Counted from the first letter of the stretch, positions 8,883 to 19,643 are shown. The stretch is DNA of 34,852 nt from an uncultured Saprospiraceae bacterium (GCA_938022165.1 CALIEI010000115.1:1-34852); one strand, 5' to 3'. Notes: a model not told the origin generated them from the sequence alone. Translations and numbers: made by a program.

Positions 8883-9594
8883 AGGCTGTTGATTCTAATT
8901 GAAAATTACCAACACTTATCCTACTTTCTATATCTTTCAATTCATCTCTTGATACAGATTTGAATTGGATGAAATCACCTGACTTGGCCCAGGTTGGTTC
9001 TTTGATTGATGGATCAAAGAAAGAAATAGGAGTATACCCAATGCCATACCAGCCGCCAGGACTATTCTGAGGATAGATACCTGTTTGCTTACCTCCAATA
9101 GCCACAGTTCCTTTTTTAATCAGTTTGGATGGTATTTCTTTTCTGTTTATAGAAAGCTTAGGGGGCAGTCCGCCTAAGTACAGAAATCCCGGTAAGAAAC
9201 CAATAAAATAAACCCTATGTTTCGCAGCAGTGTGCAACGTAATGAGCGCATCCAGGCTTAGTTTCTTTTTCTCTAAATATAGCTTTAAGTCCGGCACTAA
9301 GTCTTCTTCATAACAAACTGGTACAGACCAAACTATTGACTTCTGATTAAATTCAATTTGTGTTTGCTTATATACTTCTTTTAACTGCGTCTTGTGCAAT
9401 TCTAAGTTGCTGATAGGTCTTTTATATTCAATATAGACCTCCTGATAGGTGTGATAGGCAAAGTCAATCTCTGGAATCTTGTCCTCGACTAACTTAATGA
9501 AAGCTTGTTGCTCAAAAAGTGTTGAATCTTTGATTTCAGCTGGCCATTGCACTAGAATGCCTTTGTGCCCATATGCTTTGAAATGTATATTCAT
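8872..9594 (-). CDS. pxpB: 5-oxoprolinase subunit B (KipI)
   Basis: KHRVYFIGFLPGFLYLGGLPPKLSINRKEIPSKLIKKGTVAIGGKQTGIYPQNSPGGWYGIG. Confidence 0.93.
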   Translation of the reverse strand: MNIHFKAYGHKGILVQWPAEIKDSTLFEQQAFIKLVEDKIPEIDFAYHTYQEVYIEYKRPISNLELHKTQLKEVYKQTQIEFNQKSIVWSVPVCYEEDLVPDLKLYLEKKKLSLDALITLHTAAKHRVYFIGFLPGFLYLGGLPPKLSINRKEIPSKLIKKGTVAIGGKQTGIYPQNSPGGWYGIGYTPISFFDPSIKEPTWAKSGDFIQFKSVSRDELKDIESRISVGNFQLESTAYAS

Positions 9595-10322
9595 TTCAAC
9601 AAATTTCTCGATGTTAGGATTTTGATCACCTCGGGAAAGTAGTTTTCTATATTTGGATGATCTCCATGTATGCAGATGGTATCACAAGCAATTTCTTTCC
9701 ATGATCCGTCACTAGTAAATACTTTTTGATTGTGATAAAGCTTGATGATTTGGGAAGAGATGTCTTCTGCTGTGACTAATACAGCACCTTCTTTTTGTCT
9801 ACTTAGTAGCTTTAGGTTTGTATCATATTGCCGATCTGCAAAAGCCTCATATAAGATATTCCAATTATGCGGATTCTCCCATTTACCTGCAATGTGTGCA
9901 GGTAGGAAAAGTATAAAGTCGTTTTCTAATTCTGAATGAAGACAGTCTATAAAATCTTCTCTGATGCCTGGTTTGTCTACTATATCATGATATAAAGCAC
10001 CATGCGCTTTTATATGATATATTTGAGATTGAGTATCTTGACAAGCTTCATCAAAAAGCTGTAGTTGATTTTTTATCGCTTGCTTAAAATCAATACTTGA
10101 AATAGAAATTGATTTTCTCCCAAAATTTTCTGGATCTGGGTAGGAGAGATGCGCTCCTATTTTTACCTGATATTTTTGAGCAAGTGTAATGGTTTTTTCT
10201 ATTGTTTCCAGATTCCCAATATGGCCACCACAGGCTATATTGCAATAGCTTAAATAGGGCATGAGCATCTCATCAGATCCAAAGCCTTCCCCGACGTCTG
10301 CATTCAAGTTTAAAGTCTGCAT
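9591..10322 (-). CDS. pxpA: 5-oxoprolinase subunit A (LamB/YcsF family)
   Basis: LNLNADVGEGFGSDEMLMPYLSYCNIACGGHIGN; KIGAHLSYPDPENFGRKSI; ICIHGDHPN. Confidence 0.95.
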   Translation of the reverse strand: MQTLNLNADVGEGFGSDEMLMPYLSYCNIACGGHIGNLETIEKTITLAQKYQVKIGAHLSYPDPENFGRKSISISSIDFKQAIKNQLQLFDEACQDTQSQIYHIKAHGALYHDIVDKPGIREDFIDCLHSELENDFILFLPAHIAGKWENPHNWNILYEAFADRQYDTNLKLLSRQKEGAVLVTAEDISSQIIKLYHNQKVFTSDGSWKEIACDTICIHGDHPNIENYFPEVIKILTSRNLLK

Positions 10323-10324
10323 AT

Positions 10325-11548
10325 TTAGAGAAAATTGAGGATTACTTTATAAATACTTTTAAGTCCAAGTCCAAAGGCAATTAGCACAATTACTAAACCT
10401 AGTATGTTTTGAGAAGTAGTATTTACGTATTGCTGTAGTAAGCTTTTCTGATTCATAGCCCATAATAAAAAGATAGCTACTATAGGCAAAAGCAATCCAT
10501 TGGCAATTTGAGCAAAGGTTATGATTTCTATAGACTTGTATCCAATAGTAGAGAATATTACTCCAAGTAATAAGACGAGCATCCAGACCATTCTAAATTT
10601 CGAAGATTTCATTCCATCTGTCCACCCAAAACAACCCTTGACTACGTATGCAGCCGCTAAAGGAGCGGTTATTGCTGAGGTAATTCCAGCAGCAAATAAG
10701 CCTAAAGCAAGTACATGCTTTGCGGCACTGCCAAATAGAGGTTCAAGGCTAAGGGCAAGATCCGCTGCATTCGAGACCTCCGTAGCCTGTACACTAGCCG
10801 CTGATATGATGATAGCCATAGAAATAAATCCTCCTAGCAAAATCGCTATTTGAGTATCTCTTCTTGCTGCATGCAAGTCTCCCGCTGATTTCCACTTCTC
10901 ACTTACAAGGGAGGCGTGTAAAAATAGATTGTATGGCACAACAGTAGTCCCAATAAGTCCAATAACAGTCCACGTTTTTTCCGAATTTAAATTTGGAATA
11001 AATCCAGCAAGCACTTCTATAATGTTAGGTCTAGTAATTATTGCAGTTATCAAAAATGCCAAGCTCATAAAAATGACCAAAGCAATCAATATTCTTTCTA
11101 ACACCTTGTATTTCCCTATGTATAAAATCACAAAGGCGATCACTCCAATGATAATGCTCAAATAGTTTATCTGCATTCCATTCAATTCTATAAAAGGGTT
11201 TCCAATCACAGAACTTAAACCCAAAACACCTCCACTAATATTGCCCGCTTCGTATGCCGCATTTCCTATAAAGATGGCTGAAATGATAATGAATATCATC
11301 GCAGCCCTTAAAAAAGGTTGTTCGATCTGGCTCCTTATTACAGCACTCAATCCTTTTTGACTTATGATTCCCAATCTTGCTGACATCTCCTGCAGTACCA
11401 TACAAGCTATGATAGACAAGGCCAAAGCCCATAGAAGGTCATAGCCAAAACCAACGCCTGCTTTCGTACATAAGGTCACCGTACCGGGACCTATGAATGC
11501 TGCGGTTACTAATGTACCGGGGCCAATATTTTTAAACCAGTTTTTCAA
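10325..11548 (-). CDS. Nramp-family divalent metal transporter
   Basis: GPGTLVTAAFIGPGTVTLCTKAGVGFGYDLLWAL; GLIGTTVVPYNLFLHASLV; adjacent to pxpA (compare ycsG/ycsF in Bacillus). Confidence 0.9.
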   Translation of the reverse strand: MKNWFKNIGPGTLVTAAFIGPGTVTLCTKAGVGFGYDLLWALALSIIACMVLQEMSARLGIISQKGLSAVIRSQIEQPFLRAAMIFIIISAIFIGNAAYEAGNISGGVLGLSSVIGNPFIELNGMQINYLSIIIGVIAFVILYIGKYKVLERILIALVIFMSLAFLITAIITRPNIIEVLAGFIPNLNSEKTWTVIGLIGTTVVPYNLFLHASLVSEKWKSAGDLHAARRDTQIAILLGGFISMAIIISAASVQATEVSNAADLALSLEPLFGSAAKHVLALGLFAAGITSAITAPLAAAYVVKGCFGWTDGMKSSKFRMVWMLVLLLGVIFSTIGYKSIEIITFAQIANGLLLPIVAIFLLWAMNQKSLLQQYVNTTSQNILGLVIVLIAFGLGLKSIYKVILNFL

Positions 11549-11550
11549 TG

Positions 11551-12738
11551 TTACTTTTCGTTTAGTTGTTGCTGTAATGCATAAATTGCGAAGCTACCTA
11601 ACCAATGCCCTCCTTCATAGCTATCACCCACCAAATTAGGCAAGGAGTGTGCTACGTGCTTATCTGCTATTTTAGTCAGGTGTTTATATTCTGGATATTG
11701 ATTTACTAGGCCATAAATTACCCATGCTCTACTAAAGTTTAAACCGTCTAAATGCACTAGTTTACCATCTTCTCTATCACTAACCTTACCCTCTTTCAAA
11801 GTAAAATCCGTATCCATTAATTGCGGTAAAAAATCAGCCAACCAAGTTTTAAATTCTGCGCTCGGTAAAACTCTTCTCATCAAATCGATTTCTTCAAAGC
11901 ATGGCGAAAGAAAATCATATCCACTTGGTTCCCAGTTTAAAGGACAGCCTTGATCATTGGTATAGTAGTCTTTTGCTCTTTTTATGATGGAGGTTTTCAA
12001 ATTACTGTCTCCAACTATCTCCGCATAGTCATAGGCGAAGCTCAAGCCAAATGCAGTATTAGAATGTTCGCCTACTCTGATTGGATAGACTAGCTTTGGA
12101 AGAAAGTCAATATATTTTTGTGCGATAAGTTCAGTCAATGGAGCCAGATTATTTTCCAACTCTTTGGCTATAGGATCATCCCATGTATGTAGTTCTGCCG
12201 CTAATTTTAGCAACCAAGCCCAACCATAAGTCCTCTCGTAGGAACTGTTATGCTTAGGAGCAAAGTAAACTACTTCCTTTTCAATATTTTCAGCTGTAAG
12301 GTTTTCCTTCAGCTTTTTGATAATGCTTTCTCTCTCTTTTAGATTTGGATATTTTTTCAGCAAATAGACTAAAGACCAATGACCATGTACCGCAGAATGC
12401 CAATCAAAACAACCATAGAATGCTGGATGTAGTTCTTTTGGATTTTTTAATTCACTAGTCTCAGCGACGACTTGTCCGAGCTTGTTAGGAAATTCCGTTT
12501 GCAAACATTCCAATGGCAATGCAGACAATCTATTCGCTTGTGCTAAGCTTAGAGTATGGGCAGGCTTGATAGTGGTTTCCTTTACAGCTTTAACTACAGA
12601 ATTCACTTCTGGGGTATTCGGTGATTCACAAGCTAAAATGGCTAGTAAAGCAATGGAAAGTAATATCTGATACAGATTCATATGCTTAATTTTAGATGTA
12701 GGCATCATTGCCCATCTTGTTAAGCACAAATTAATCAA
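11551..12738 (-). CDS. DUF2891-family lipoprotein; likely start at internal Met (12681)
   Basis: MNLYQILLSIALLAILACES lipobox; FYGCFDWHSAVHGHWSLVYLLKKYPNL and EHSNTAFGLSFAYDYAE, typical of DUF2891. Confidence 0.85.
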   Translation of the reverse strand: MINLCLTRWAMMPTSKIKHMNLYQILLSIALLAILACESPNTPEVNSVVKAVKETTIKPAHTLSLAQANRLSALPLECLQTEFPNKLGQVVAETSELKNPKELHPAFYGCFDWHSAVHGHWSLVYLLKKYPNLKERESIIKKLKENLTAENIEKEVVYFAPKHNSSYERTYGWAWLLKLAAELHTWDDPIAKELENNLAPLTELIAQKYIDFLPKLVYPIRVGEHSNTAFGLSFAYDYAEIVGDSNLKTSIIKRAKDYYTNDQGCPLNWEPSGYDFLSPCFEEIDLMRRVLPSAEFKTWLADFLPQLMDTDFTLKEGKVSDREDGKLVHLDGLNFSRAWVIYGLVNQYPEYKHLTKIADKHVAHSLPNLVGDSYEGGHWLGSFAIYALQQQLNEK

Positions 12739-12749
12739 ATAGAATGATT

Positions 12750-13343
12750 TTATTCCTCAGAATTGTTTAGAAGGTGCCCAAGTAAATCTTGCTTGGCGCT
12801 AAGATAGCCTTCATTTTCAGGTAGCGGAGTGGTTATTAAAGGTAGCCGTTTGACAACTTCAATATCTGCATCATTGAATGCAGCTATTTTCTCAGGATTA
12901 TTGGTAAGTAGGTTGATCTTTTTAATGCCAAGATCATGCAACATTTCAATAGCGATATCATAGTGTCTATCATCGACATTTAGCCCTAGATGGGTATTCG
13001 CATCAAGCGTATTCAGCCCTACATCTTGTAGTTTATAGGCCCTTAGTTTATTTATTAGGCCAATGCCTCTGCCTTCTTGACGGAGATAAAGCAAAGCACC
13101 ATTCTCTTTAGCGATAATGTCTAATGAACGTTGAAGCTGCTCACCACAGTCACATCTTTTTGACCCAAATAGATCACCAGTAAGGCATTCTGAGTGGATG
13201 CGAATAGTAACGGGCTTATTGATGTCAATTCCTTCAGAAACCAAAGCTACGTGAGGCATCTGCTCTTCACTATCATCTGCGTAAGCAATTAAATTGAATG
13301 TACCTTGAGGTATTGGTATTGTAGCTTCAGATTGTCGCTTCAT
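12750..13343 (-). CDS. ribA: GTP cyclohydrolase II
   Basis: HSECLTGDLFGSKRCDCGEQL; LYLRQEGRGIGLINKLRAYKLQD; LLTNNPEKI. Confidence 0.95.
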   Translation of the reverse strand: MKRQSEATIPIPQGTFNLIAYADDSEEQMPHVALVSEGIDINKPVTIRIHSECLTGDLFGSKRCDCGEQLQRSLDIIAKENGALLYLRQEGRGIGLINKLRAYKLQDVGLNTLDANTHLGLNVDDRHYDIAIEMLHDLGIKKINLLTNNPEKIAAFNDADIEVVKRLPLITTPLPENEGYLSAKQDLLGHLLNNSEE

Positions 13344-13385
13344 AAAATAGGTATTAAACTAAAAACCAGATTGAACGCTTAAAGT

Positions 13386-15266
13386 TTATTTTTTGTCCTT
13401 TTTCTTCTGAGACGCTTCTGCTGCCTTTTGCTGTTCTGCCAATACCTGTTGCAGTCTTTCCTGAAATCCTCCTTTCTTTTTAGGCTTCTTTTTGTATGCC
13501 TTTAGTTCTTCTTCGATTTTGTCTTTATCGATAATGAAGTTTTTAGTGATTACCGTTTGGAAAATATTGATCAAGTTAGAGAAGAACATATAACAAGTAA
13601 GACCTGAGGCATAATTATTAAAGAATACCAAAAACATCAATGGCATGGCGTACTGCATGTATTTCATGGCAGGATTTGCAGTCATGTCCATATGCTTGGT
13701 ATTATAATACGTATATATCACAGTAGTCACTGCCCATAGTATAGCAAATAGACTCAGATGTGAACCAAAGTTGAATGGAAGCTCAAATGGCAACCAAAAG
13801 GCAACATCAAAGGAAGACAAATCGTCTGCCCACAAAAATCCTTCTTGTCTAAAGTTAATCGATGCTGGGAAGAATCTAAATAGCGCATACCAAATCGGCA
13901 TCTGTACAACCATAGGCATACATCCTCCAAGTGGAGATGCACCATACTCACGGTACAACTTCATTTGCTCCATGCTATATGCTTGCTGATCATCCTTGAA
14001 TTTCTCTTTAAGCTTTGCAAGACGTGGCTTTAAAGCAGCCATTTTCTGTTGAGAGTACAACATCTTATACGTCAGAGGGAAAAGGATCAACTTGATAATG
14101 AAAGTCAAGAGCAGGATATTCAATCCCTTAGAACCAATAAAGGTGGACAAGAAATTAAAAGCTGGACGAATCAACCATCGATTGATTGTTCCAAAAATAC
14201 TCCATCCATAAGGAATGATATTTTCTAGTCCTGGGCTATAAGCTTTAAGTGCATCAAAATCATTTGGCCCACTATAGATCTTCATTGAATATTGCTCATT
14301 CGCACCACCCGTTAATGGCAGTTCTACTTCAGTGCTAATCTTTTTGAGGTTAGGATCGTCTTCTTCCAGCATTTCTGTTTTAAACTTTCCATTCTCAAAT
14401 GCATCTTGCGCTACTAAAGAGGTGTTGAAAAACTGGTTAGCATGAGAAACCCACTTTAATCGGCCTTCCAAGTCTTCTTCATCATCGGCTCTACACGAAC
14501 AGTAGTCCGGGGTTTCTTCCACTTCTTTGAAATAAACTGAAGTGTAGAATTTTTCAAAATTATAATTAAGCTCAATCTTATCTAGATAGTTTATCCATTT
14601 TAGTTTGATGCTTTCAGAATTCGGAGCAAGCTTACTTGCTAATCCATTTAATTTGAGATCATAGTCTATACTATAAGTAGAGCCTATAGTATAAATTTGT
14701 TCTATTGATCCTCCATCTATATCGGCCGTAAAGACAATCTTGTTTCCATTTATTTGAGGTGTGAAAAATAACTGACCCGTATTTATAGTACCACCAGGCG
14801 TTGTAGATGGAATGATATATTCAAACTTGTTTTTATCATCTTCTAATAAAAATAGCGGCTCTTGATCGTGCGGCTTTTTTCTATCGTTTTTGTTCTTGAT
14901 GAAATCTTTTAATTCTATCGATTTTATTCTACCACCTTTGTTGGTGAAGTTTACTTTGAACACATCATTCTCGATCACGGAAATCGCCTCAGTACCTTCA
15001 TACAAGTTCGCAAGGCTACCGTACTTTTGTTGTGCTTGAGCTCTTCTCACAGAATCAGGTAAGGCTACAAAAGCCTGCGTTGAATCTGGATTCGTTATAG
15101 TTAAGTCTTGATTGGGATCGGTATTGACTTGCTCATTCGCTAGAGCTATAGAATCTCTTAGTCTCTTTTGCTCTTCTATCTGCTGAGGGGTAGGCCTAGT
15201 TATATAGCTGTAGCCCATCAAAATAAGCAAGATCAGTAGGAATCCTATTATATTATTCTTATCCAT
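13386..15266 (-). CDS. yidC: Membrane protein insertase YidC
   Basis: MDKNNIIGFLLILLILMGYSYITRPT; MKLYREYGASPLGGCMPMVVQMPIWYALFRFF; lysine-rich C-terminus. Confidence 0.96.
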   Translation of the reverse strand: MDKNNIIGFLLILLILMGYSYITRPTPQQIEEQKRLRDSIALANEQVNTDPNQDLTITNPDSTQAFVALPDSVRRAQAQQKYGSLANLYEGTEAISVIENDVFKVNFTNKGGRIKSIELKDFIKNKNDRKKPHDQEPLFLLEDDKNKFEYIIPSTTPGGTINTGQLFFTPQINGNKIVFTADIDGGSIEQIYTIGSTYSIDYDLKLNGLASKLAPNSESIKLKWINYLDKIELNYNFEKFYTSVYFKEVEETPDYCSCRADDEEDLEGRLKWVSHANQFFNTSLVAQDAFENGKFKTEMLEEDDPNLKKISTEVELPLTGGANEQYSMKIYSGPNDFDALKAYSPGLENIIPYGWSIFGTINRWLIRPAFNFLSTFIGSKGLNILLLTFIIKLILFPLTYKMLYSQQKMAALKPRLAKLKEKFKDDQQAYSMEQMKLYREYGASPLGGCMPMVVQMPIWYALFRFFPASINFRQEGFLWADDLSSFDVAFWLPFELPFNFGSHLSLFAILWAVTTVIYTYYNTKHMDMTANPAMKYMQYAMPLMFLVFFNNYASGLTCYMFFSNLINIFQTVITKNFIIDKDKIEEELKAYKKKPKKKGGFQERLQQVLAEQQKAAEASQKKKDKK

Positions 15267-15401
15267 TGTTTTTCTTTACCAAGCGCAAAAGTACAATTTT
15301 GTTGACAGATTGCTAACTATATAGATGATTGTAAATAAAACATAGACTAAATTTTATTTCTCTTACCTAAGCATATAGAAATGAATGAGCTATGAAATCA
15401 A

Positions 15402-15439
15402 AAAAAAGGGATGCAAGACCAGTCTTACATCCCTTTTTA
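15402..15439. terminator. Bidirectional intrinsic terminator downstream of secDF
   Basis: AAAAAGGGATG-C-AAGAC-CA-GTCTT-A-CATCCCTTTTT: 17-nt arms with one mismatch, A-tract and T-tract flanks. Confidence 0.85.
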
Positions 15440-15459
15440 GGTATTATAATAACTATATA

Positions 15460-18400
15460 TTAAGCATCCATAATTTCTGAGAATGCTTTACGCTTCTTTG
15501 TTTTAGCTTGAATCTCACCAGATAAATCTGACATAATTGGCGTTGCTATGAATATTGATGAATATGTACCCACAAGTACACCGATCAACAATGCAAAAGC
15601 AAAACCTTTGATAGATCCTCCACCAAAGATGAAAAGTATCAATACTACAAATAATGTAGTAAGCGATGTAATTACCGTTCTAGATACCGTGCTATCCACG
15701 GCCAAGTTGATTACTTCTTCTTTAGGTTTACCTGTATAAATACCCATGTATTCTCTTACTCTATCAAATACAACCACGGTATCGTTGATCGAATAACCAA
15801 TAACGGTCAAGATTGCCGCAATGAATGCTTGATCTATCTCCATTGAGAATGGGAATATACCATGGAAAATTGAAAATATACCGAGTACAATAATAGTATC
15901 ATGGAATAGGGCAGCAACCGCACCCAATGAGTATTGCCACTTCGAGAATCTCAAGAAGATATACAAGAAGATAAATAGTAAGGCAAACACTGTTGCATAC
16001 TTAGCTGATCTTGCGATATCATCCGCAATAGTAGGTCCTACTTTACTAGAAGCGATCACGTGCGTTCCAGTTGTTGCTGGACTCTTGAAGTTATCTAAGG
16101 TAACATTTACTCCAGCTAGGCTACTTACACCTTCGTGCAATTTCATCATTACTGCATCAGCAGCTCCAGGATCATTACTAGAAACTAAATAAGATGTAAC
16201 TACATTATATGTATTGGTTCCATCTACAGCTTTAACTGTAGTATTAGATCCATACACTTCATTAAGAGAAGTTCTTAATGCTTCCGCATTAACGTTGATT
16301 GATTCTTCAAATTGAACATTATAAGAATATCCTCCTTTAAAATCTACCCCTAATTCGAATCCTCTAAAAATGAAAGAGATCAAACTCAATATGATAAGTG
16401 CACCTGATATAGTGTAAGCCATCTTTCTCTTACCCAACCAATTTTGCTTAACATTAGCAAAAGCATTCTTAGTAGCACCAGTCCAGAAAGACAAATCTCT
16501 TCCTTTCTTGCTCATCCACCATTCTATGATCATACGACCAACTAAAACAGCAGTGAATACAGACATAGCAACACCGATTGCAAGTACAACTGCAAATCCT
16601 TTGATTGGCCCAATTCCGAAGTAGATCAAAATTAAAGCAACAACAAAAGTCGTTACGTTGGCATCGATGATAGCAGAGTAGGAGGCTTTAAAACCATCCT
16701 GAATAGCCAATAGCTTATTCTTACCTGCTCTTAATTCCTCTCTAATTCTTTCATAGATAATCACGTTCGCATCTACTGCCATACCAATGGTCAATAGTAT
16801 ACCCGCGATACCAGGTAATGTAAGTACAGTACCGAAAGAACCCAAAGCACCTATAATAAAGAATACATTCAAAAGAAGTGCGATGATAGAAACCAAACCA
16901 GCTGCACCATAATAGAACATCATGAAGATTAACAATAATGCAAAACCTACTATGAAAGCTATAAAGCTAGAACGAATATTCTCTTCACCTAATGAAGGTC
17001 CTACAAGAGATTCCTGTATAATAGTTGTGCTAGCTGGAAGCTTACCAATCTTTAAGATAGAAGCCAAATCTTGACCTTCAGTCATTGTAAATGTTCCAGA
17101 TATCTGAGATGAACCTCCTGTGATTTGTTGATTCACATTTGGACAAGAAGCTACTTCATTATCAAGTACTACAGCGATTGGTCTTTGACCATCTTGTACT
17201 GCTTCAGCAGTCATCCCTGACCAGATAGATGCACCTTGATTATCCATACCAAGACTAACTAGTACTTGTCCTGTTTGAGGATCCGTATTTACGCTTGCGT
17301 TAGTGATTCTATCTCCTTGAAGCGGAGCTTCTCTACCATCAGTTCTGATTGCATATAAAGCAAATCTGTCTGAGGCTTCTTCGTCCACACCAAATTTTTG
17401 CGCTTTTCTATCCCATAAGAATTTGATATTTGGAAATGCAGAAGCATTCGCTTCAAACAAATTATCCAAAGTTTTCTTCTGATTTTTCTCAGCAGAACCA
17501 ATGATGGCACCACCGTCATTGTACAGTTCTAAACGACTCAATATTGGACCAGTAGTTCCCATATTAGTAGAATAGGTCGTATCTATAGATAAAACACTAC
17601 TAAGATCTTGGTTACCTAATTCATCAGTTGCATAAGTAGTATCTATCGAAAGTATTTCTCTTTGATTTGCAGATCCAGCAGAAAGAGAACGATCCAGATT
17701 TTGGATAGAACCTACAATACTGCTACCAGTTCCAGGGATGATATCTCTTCCCCTATGTACATGCCAAAATTCCAAAGCAGCTGAAGCTTGCAAGAATTCT
17801 CTTGCTCTTTCAGGATTTGAAATTCCAGGTAATTCCACAGCGATAATATCTCTCGCAGCGTCCAAAGTTACGTTTGGTTGTACTACACCAAGCTTATCGA
17901 TTCTTTGCTTAAGTCGCTTGTAAGTAAGATCAACAGTCTCATCTGCCAACGTACGTATATTTCTCAGTACGTCTCCGTCAGAAGAATTACGATTGATATC
18001 CATTTCTTTAAGCGTTTCGTTTCCACTAAAAATGGAAGCGAGACTTTCGCCGCCGCTATTAGCAGCCCACGCGTTAGCAAATAATGCGATGTAGTTATCT
18101 TGTGCACTCGCTTGCAATTCATCAGCAGCATTTAGAGCCGCCTTAAAATTCGCTTTACCAGCTTTTGCACCTGCCATGTTTTCCAAAAAGTCTCGAAGGT
18201 TGACTTGCATCAACACACTCATTCCCCCTTCTAAATCTAGTCCGTAAGCCAATTGACGGCTTTTGAGGTCTTGATAGGTGTAACCCATAAAGACTTCTTC
18301 GGATGAAATAGAATCTAGATAAGTAGCAACAGCATTACTTTTTGCTTGCTCGATCTGGAGTTCTGATCCGGTCATTCCTGAAACTAACTGAGAGGCATAC

Positions 18401-18510
18401 GCATCCGCTTCTTTCTCGATGTTATTAGTCGGTAAAATCATTCCATACTGCCAAACACAGATGGCGAAGATGATGACTAACAACGTTAAGATTAATCCTT
18501 TCCCTTGCAT
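15460..18510 (-). CDS. secDF: Fused protein translocase SecDF
   Basis: YGLDLEGGMSVLMQVNL; TIGMAVDANVIIYERIREELRAGK; GVDFKGGYSYNVQFE; VIGYSINDTVVVFDRVREYM. Confidence 0.96.
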   Translation of the reverse strand: MQGKGLILTLLVIIFAICVWQYGMILPTNNIEKEADAYASQLVSGMTGSELQIEQAKSNAVATYLDSISSEEVFMGYTYQDLKSRQLAYGLDLEGGMSVLMQVNLRDFLENMAGAKAGKANFKAALNAADELQASAQDNYIALFANAWAANSGGESLASIFSGNETLKEMDINRNSSDGDVLRNIRTLADETVDLTYKRLKQRIDKLGVVQPNVTLDAARDIIAVELPGISNPERAREFLQASAALEFWHVHRGRDIIPGTGSSIVGSIQNLDRSLSAGSANQREILSIDTTYATDELGNQDLSSVLSIDTTYSTNMGTTGPILSRLELYNDGGAIIGSAEKNQKKTLDNLFEANASAFPNIKFLWDRKAQKFGVDEEASDRFALYAIRTDGREAPLQGDRITNASVNTDPQTGQVLVSLGMDNQGASIWSGMTAEAVQDGQRPIAVVLDNEVASCPNVNQQITGGSSQISGTFTMTEGQDLASILKIGKLPASTTIIQESLVGPSLGEENIRSSFIAFIVGFALLLIFMMFYYGAAGLVSIIALLLNVFFIIGALGSFGTVLTLPGIAGILLTIGMAVDANVIIYERIREELRAGKNKLLAIQDGFKASYSAIIDANVTTFVVALILIYFGIGPIKGFAVVLAIGVAMSVFTAVLVGRMIIEWWMSKKGRDLSFWTGATKNAFANVKQNWLGKRKMAYTISGALIILSLISFIFRGFELGVDFKGGYSYNVQFEESINVNAEALRTSLNEVYGSNTTVKAVDGTNTYNVVTSYLVSSNDPGAADAVMMKLHEGVSSLAGVNVTLDNFKSPATTGTHVIASSKVGPTIADDIARSAKYATVFALLFIFLYIFLRFSKWQYSLGAVAALFHDTIIVLGIFSIFHGIFPFSMEIDQAFIAAILTVIGYSINDTVVVFDRVREYMGIYTGKPKEEVINLAVDSTVSRTVITSLTTLFVVLILFIFGGGSIKGFAFALLIGVLVGTYSSIFIATPIMSDLSGEIQAKTKKRKAFSEIMDA

Positions 18511-19059
18511 TAGTTTTTTAATTATATGATTAAGTTAATATTGATTTTTTGTAGCTTATTGAAAAACCCCGCAAATATAAGGGTTTTACTTTATTTATGC
18601 TGATTTTGTTACGCTTATAACACGCTCTAGACTCTTTAAGAATCCAAACGCTTTTATCAAGTGATTCTGTCTAATATACTTGGTCTAACACTATGATAAC
18701 CTGAGTACTACATAGTAAAAAGAGTTATATCATAAAAAATAAAATCAAACGATTCACCCTTCTAGTGAAAAGAAAGTTATTAACAACAGTCTATTTGAAT
18801 ACAAAAACGTGATTTATACCCTCAATTTTCTACAGAGGAGGCATCAAGACAGGGTATATTTTAGGAGAGCTTAAATGTAAATAGATTTAATCAAATACGC
18901 ATTTTTTTTACTACATTTGATCAGTTTGAAATGGCAAAATAGCCTTTTTCGGGTATGATTGATGTGCAAGCTAAATATCACATGACAATACCACAATAAC
19001 TAAGCTTCAATATGAAGCCATTGCAATTTTACTTTACGAATACCAAAACAGAGAATTTT

Positions 19060-19554
19060 ATGGGTTTATTTTCATGGTTAAAAAAAACAGGCAATTCAGC
19101 TTCAAACAAAGCTGGAGAAGCTGCTAATACTGCCAAAGAAGTCGCCAATGAGGCTGCAAACGCGGCGTATGAAGCTAGATTGGCTGATCAAAAGAAGGTT
19201 ATGTTGACAGGCTTAGTGGATAGTCTTGGCGTGGACGTGCAAAATTTTGATTTAGAATATCATAATGGTACAGCCACAGTATATGGACAAGTCAATTCTG
19301 ACGCTAACAAAAACATGATCCACACTGCATTAAGCAATGCAGATGGCATTACCTCAGTAGATAACCGCATATCAGTTGTAGCTCCAGCTATGCAAACTTA
19401 TGTGGTAAAGAGCGGCGATAGTCTCTCTAAGATTGCCAAAGCACATTATGGGGATCCTATGAAGTATAAAGAAATATTTGCCGCTAATACAGATATTCTT
19501 GATGATCCGAATAAGATTTTCCCAGGTCAAGAACTTAAGATTCCAAATTTGTAA
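19060..19554 (+). CDS. BON-LysM protein of Kbp/YgaU type
   Basis: MGLFSWLKKTGNSASNKA; BON-like VYGQVNSDANKNMIHTALSNADGITSVDNRISV; LysM TYVVKSGDSLSKIAKAHYGDPMKYKEIFAANTDILDDPNKIFPGQELKIPNL. The ORF track starts at 19012; the internal ATG is preferred. Confidence 0.92.
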   Translation: MGLFSWLKKTGNSASNKAGEAANTAKEVANEAANAAYEARLADQKKVMLTGLVDSLGVDVQNFDLEYHNGTATVYGQVNSDANKNMIHTALSNADGITSVDNRISVVAPAMQTYVVKSGDSLSKIAKAHYGDPMKYKEIFAANTDILDDPNKIFPGQELKIPNL

Positions 19555-19573
19555 TCTAGCACAAAACACATCT

Positions 19574-19612
19574 AAATAGGGAATTTTCCAAGAGGAGAAT
19601 TCCCTATTTTTA
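19574..19612 (+). terminator. Intrinsic terminator after the LysM gene
   Basis: AATAGGGAATT...AATTCCCTATT (11 bp) followed by TTT. Confidence 0.8.
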
Positions 19613-19643
19613 GTTTAACTATCCACTATCCCTCCGTGCAAAA

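Noticed and set aside
10521-11165. + strand ORFs of 110 and 78 aa
   Set aside because: Antisense to the Nramp transporter; hydrophobicity is the mirror of membrane helices.
18826-18863. Inverted repeat TATACCC...GGGTATA in the secDF-LysM spacer
   Set aside because: Only 7 bp with a loop of more than 20 nt in AT-rich DNA; could be chance.
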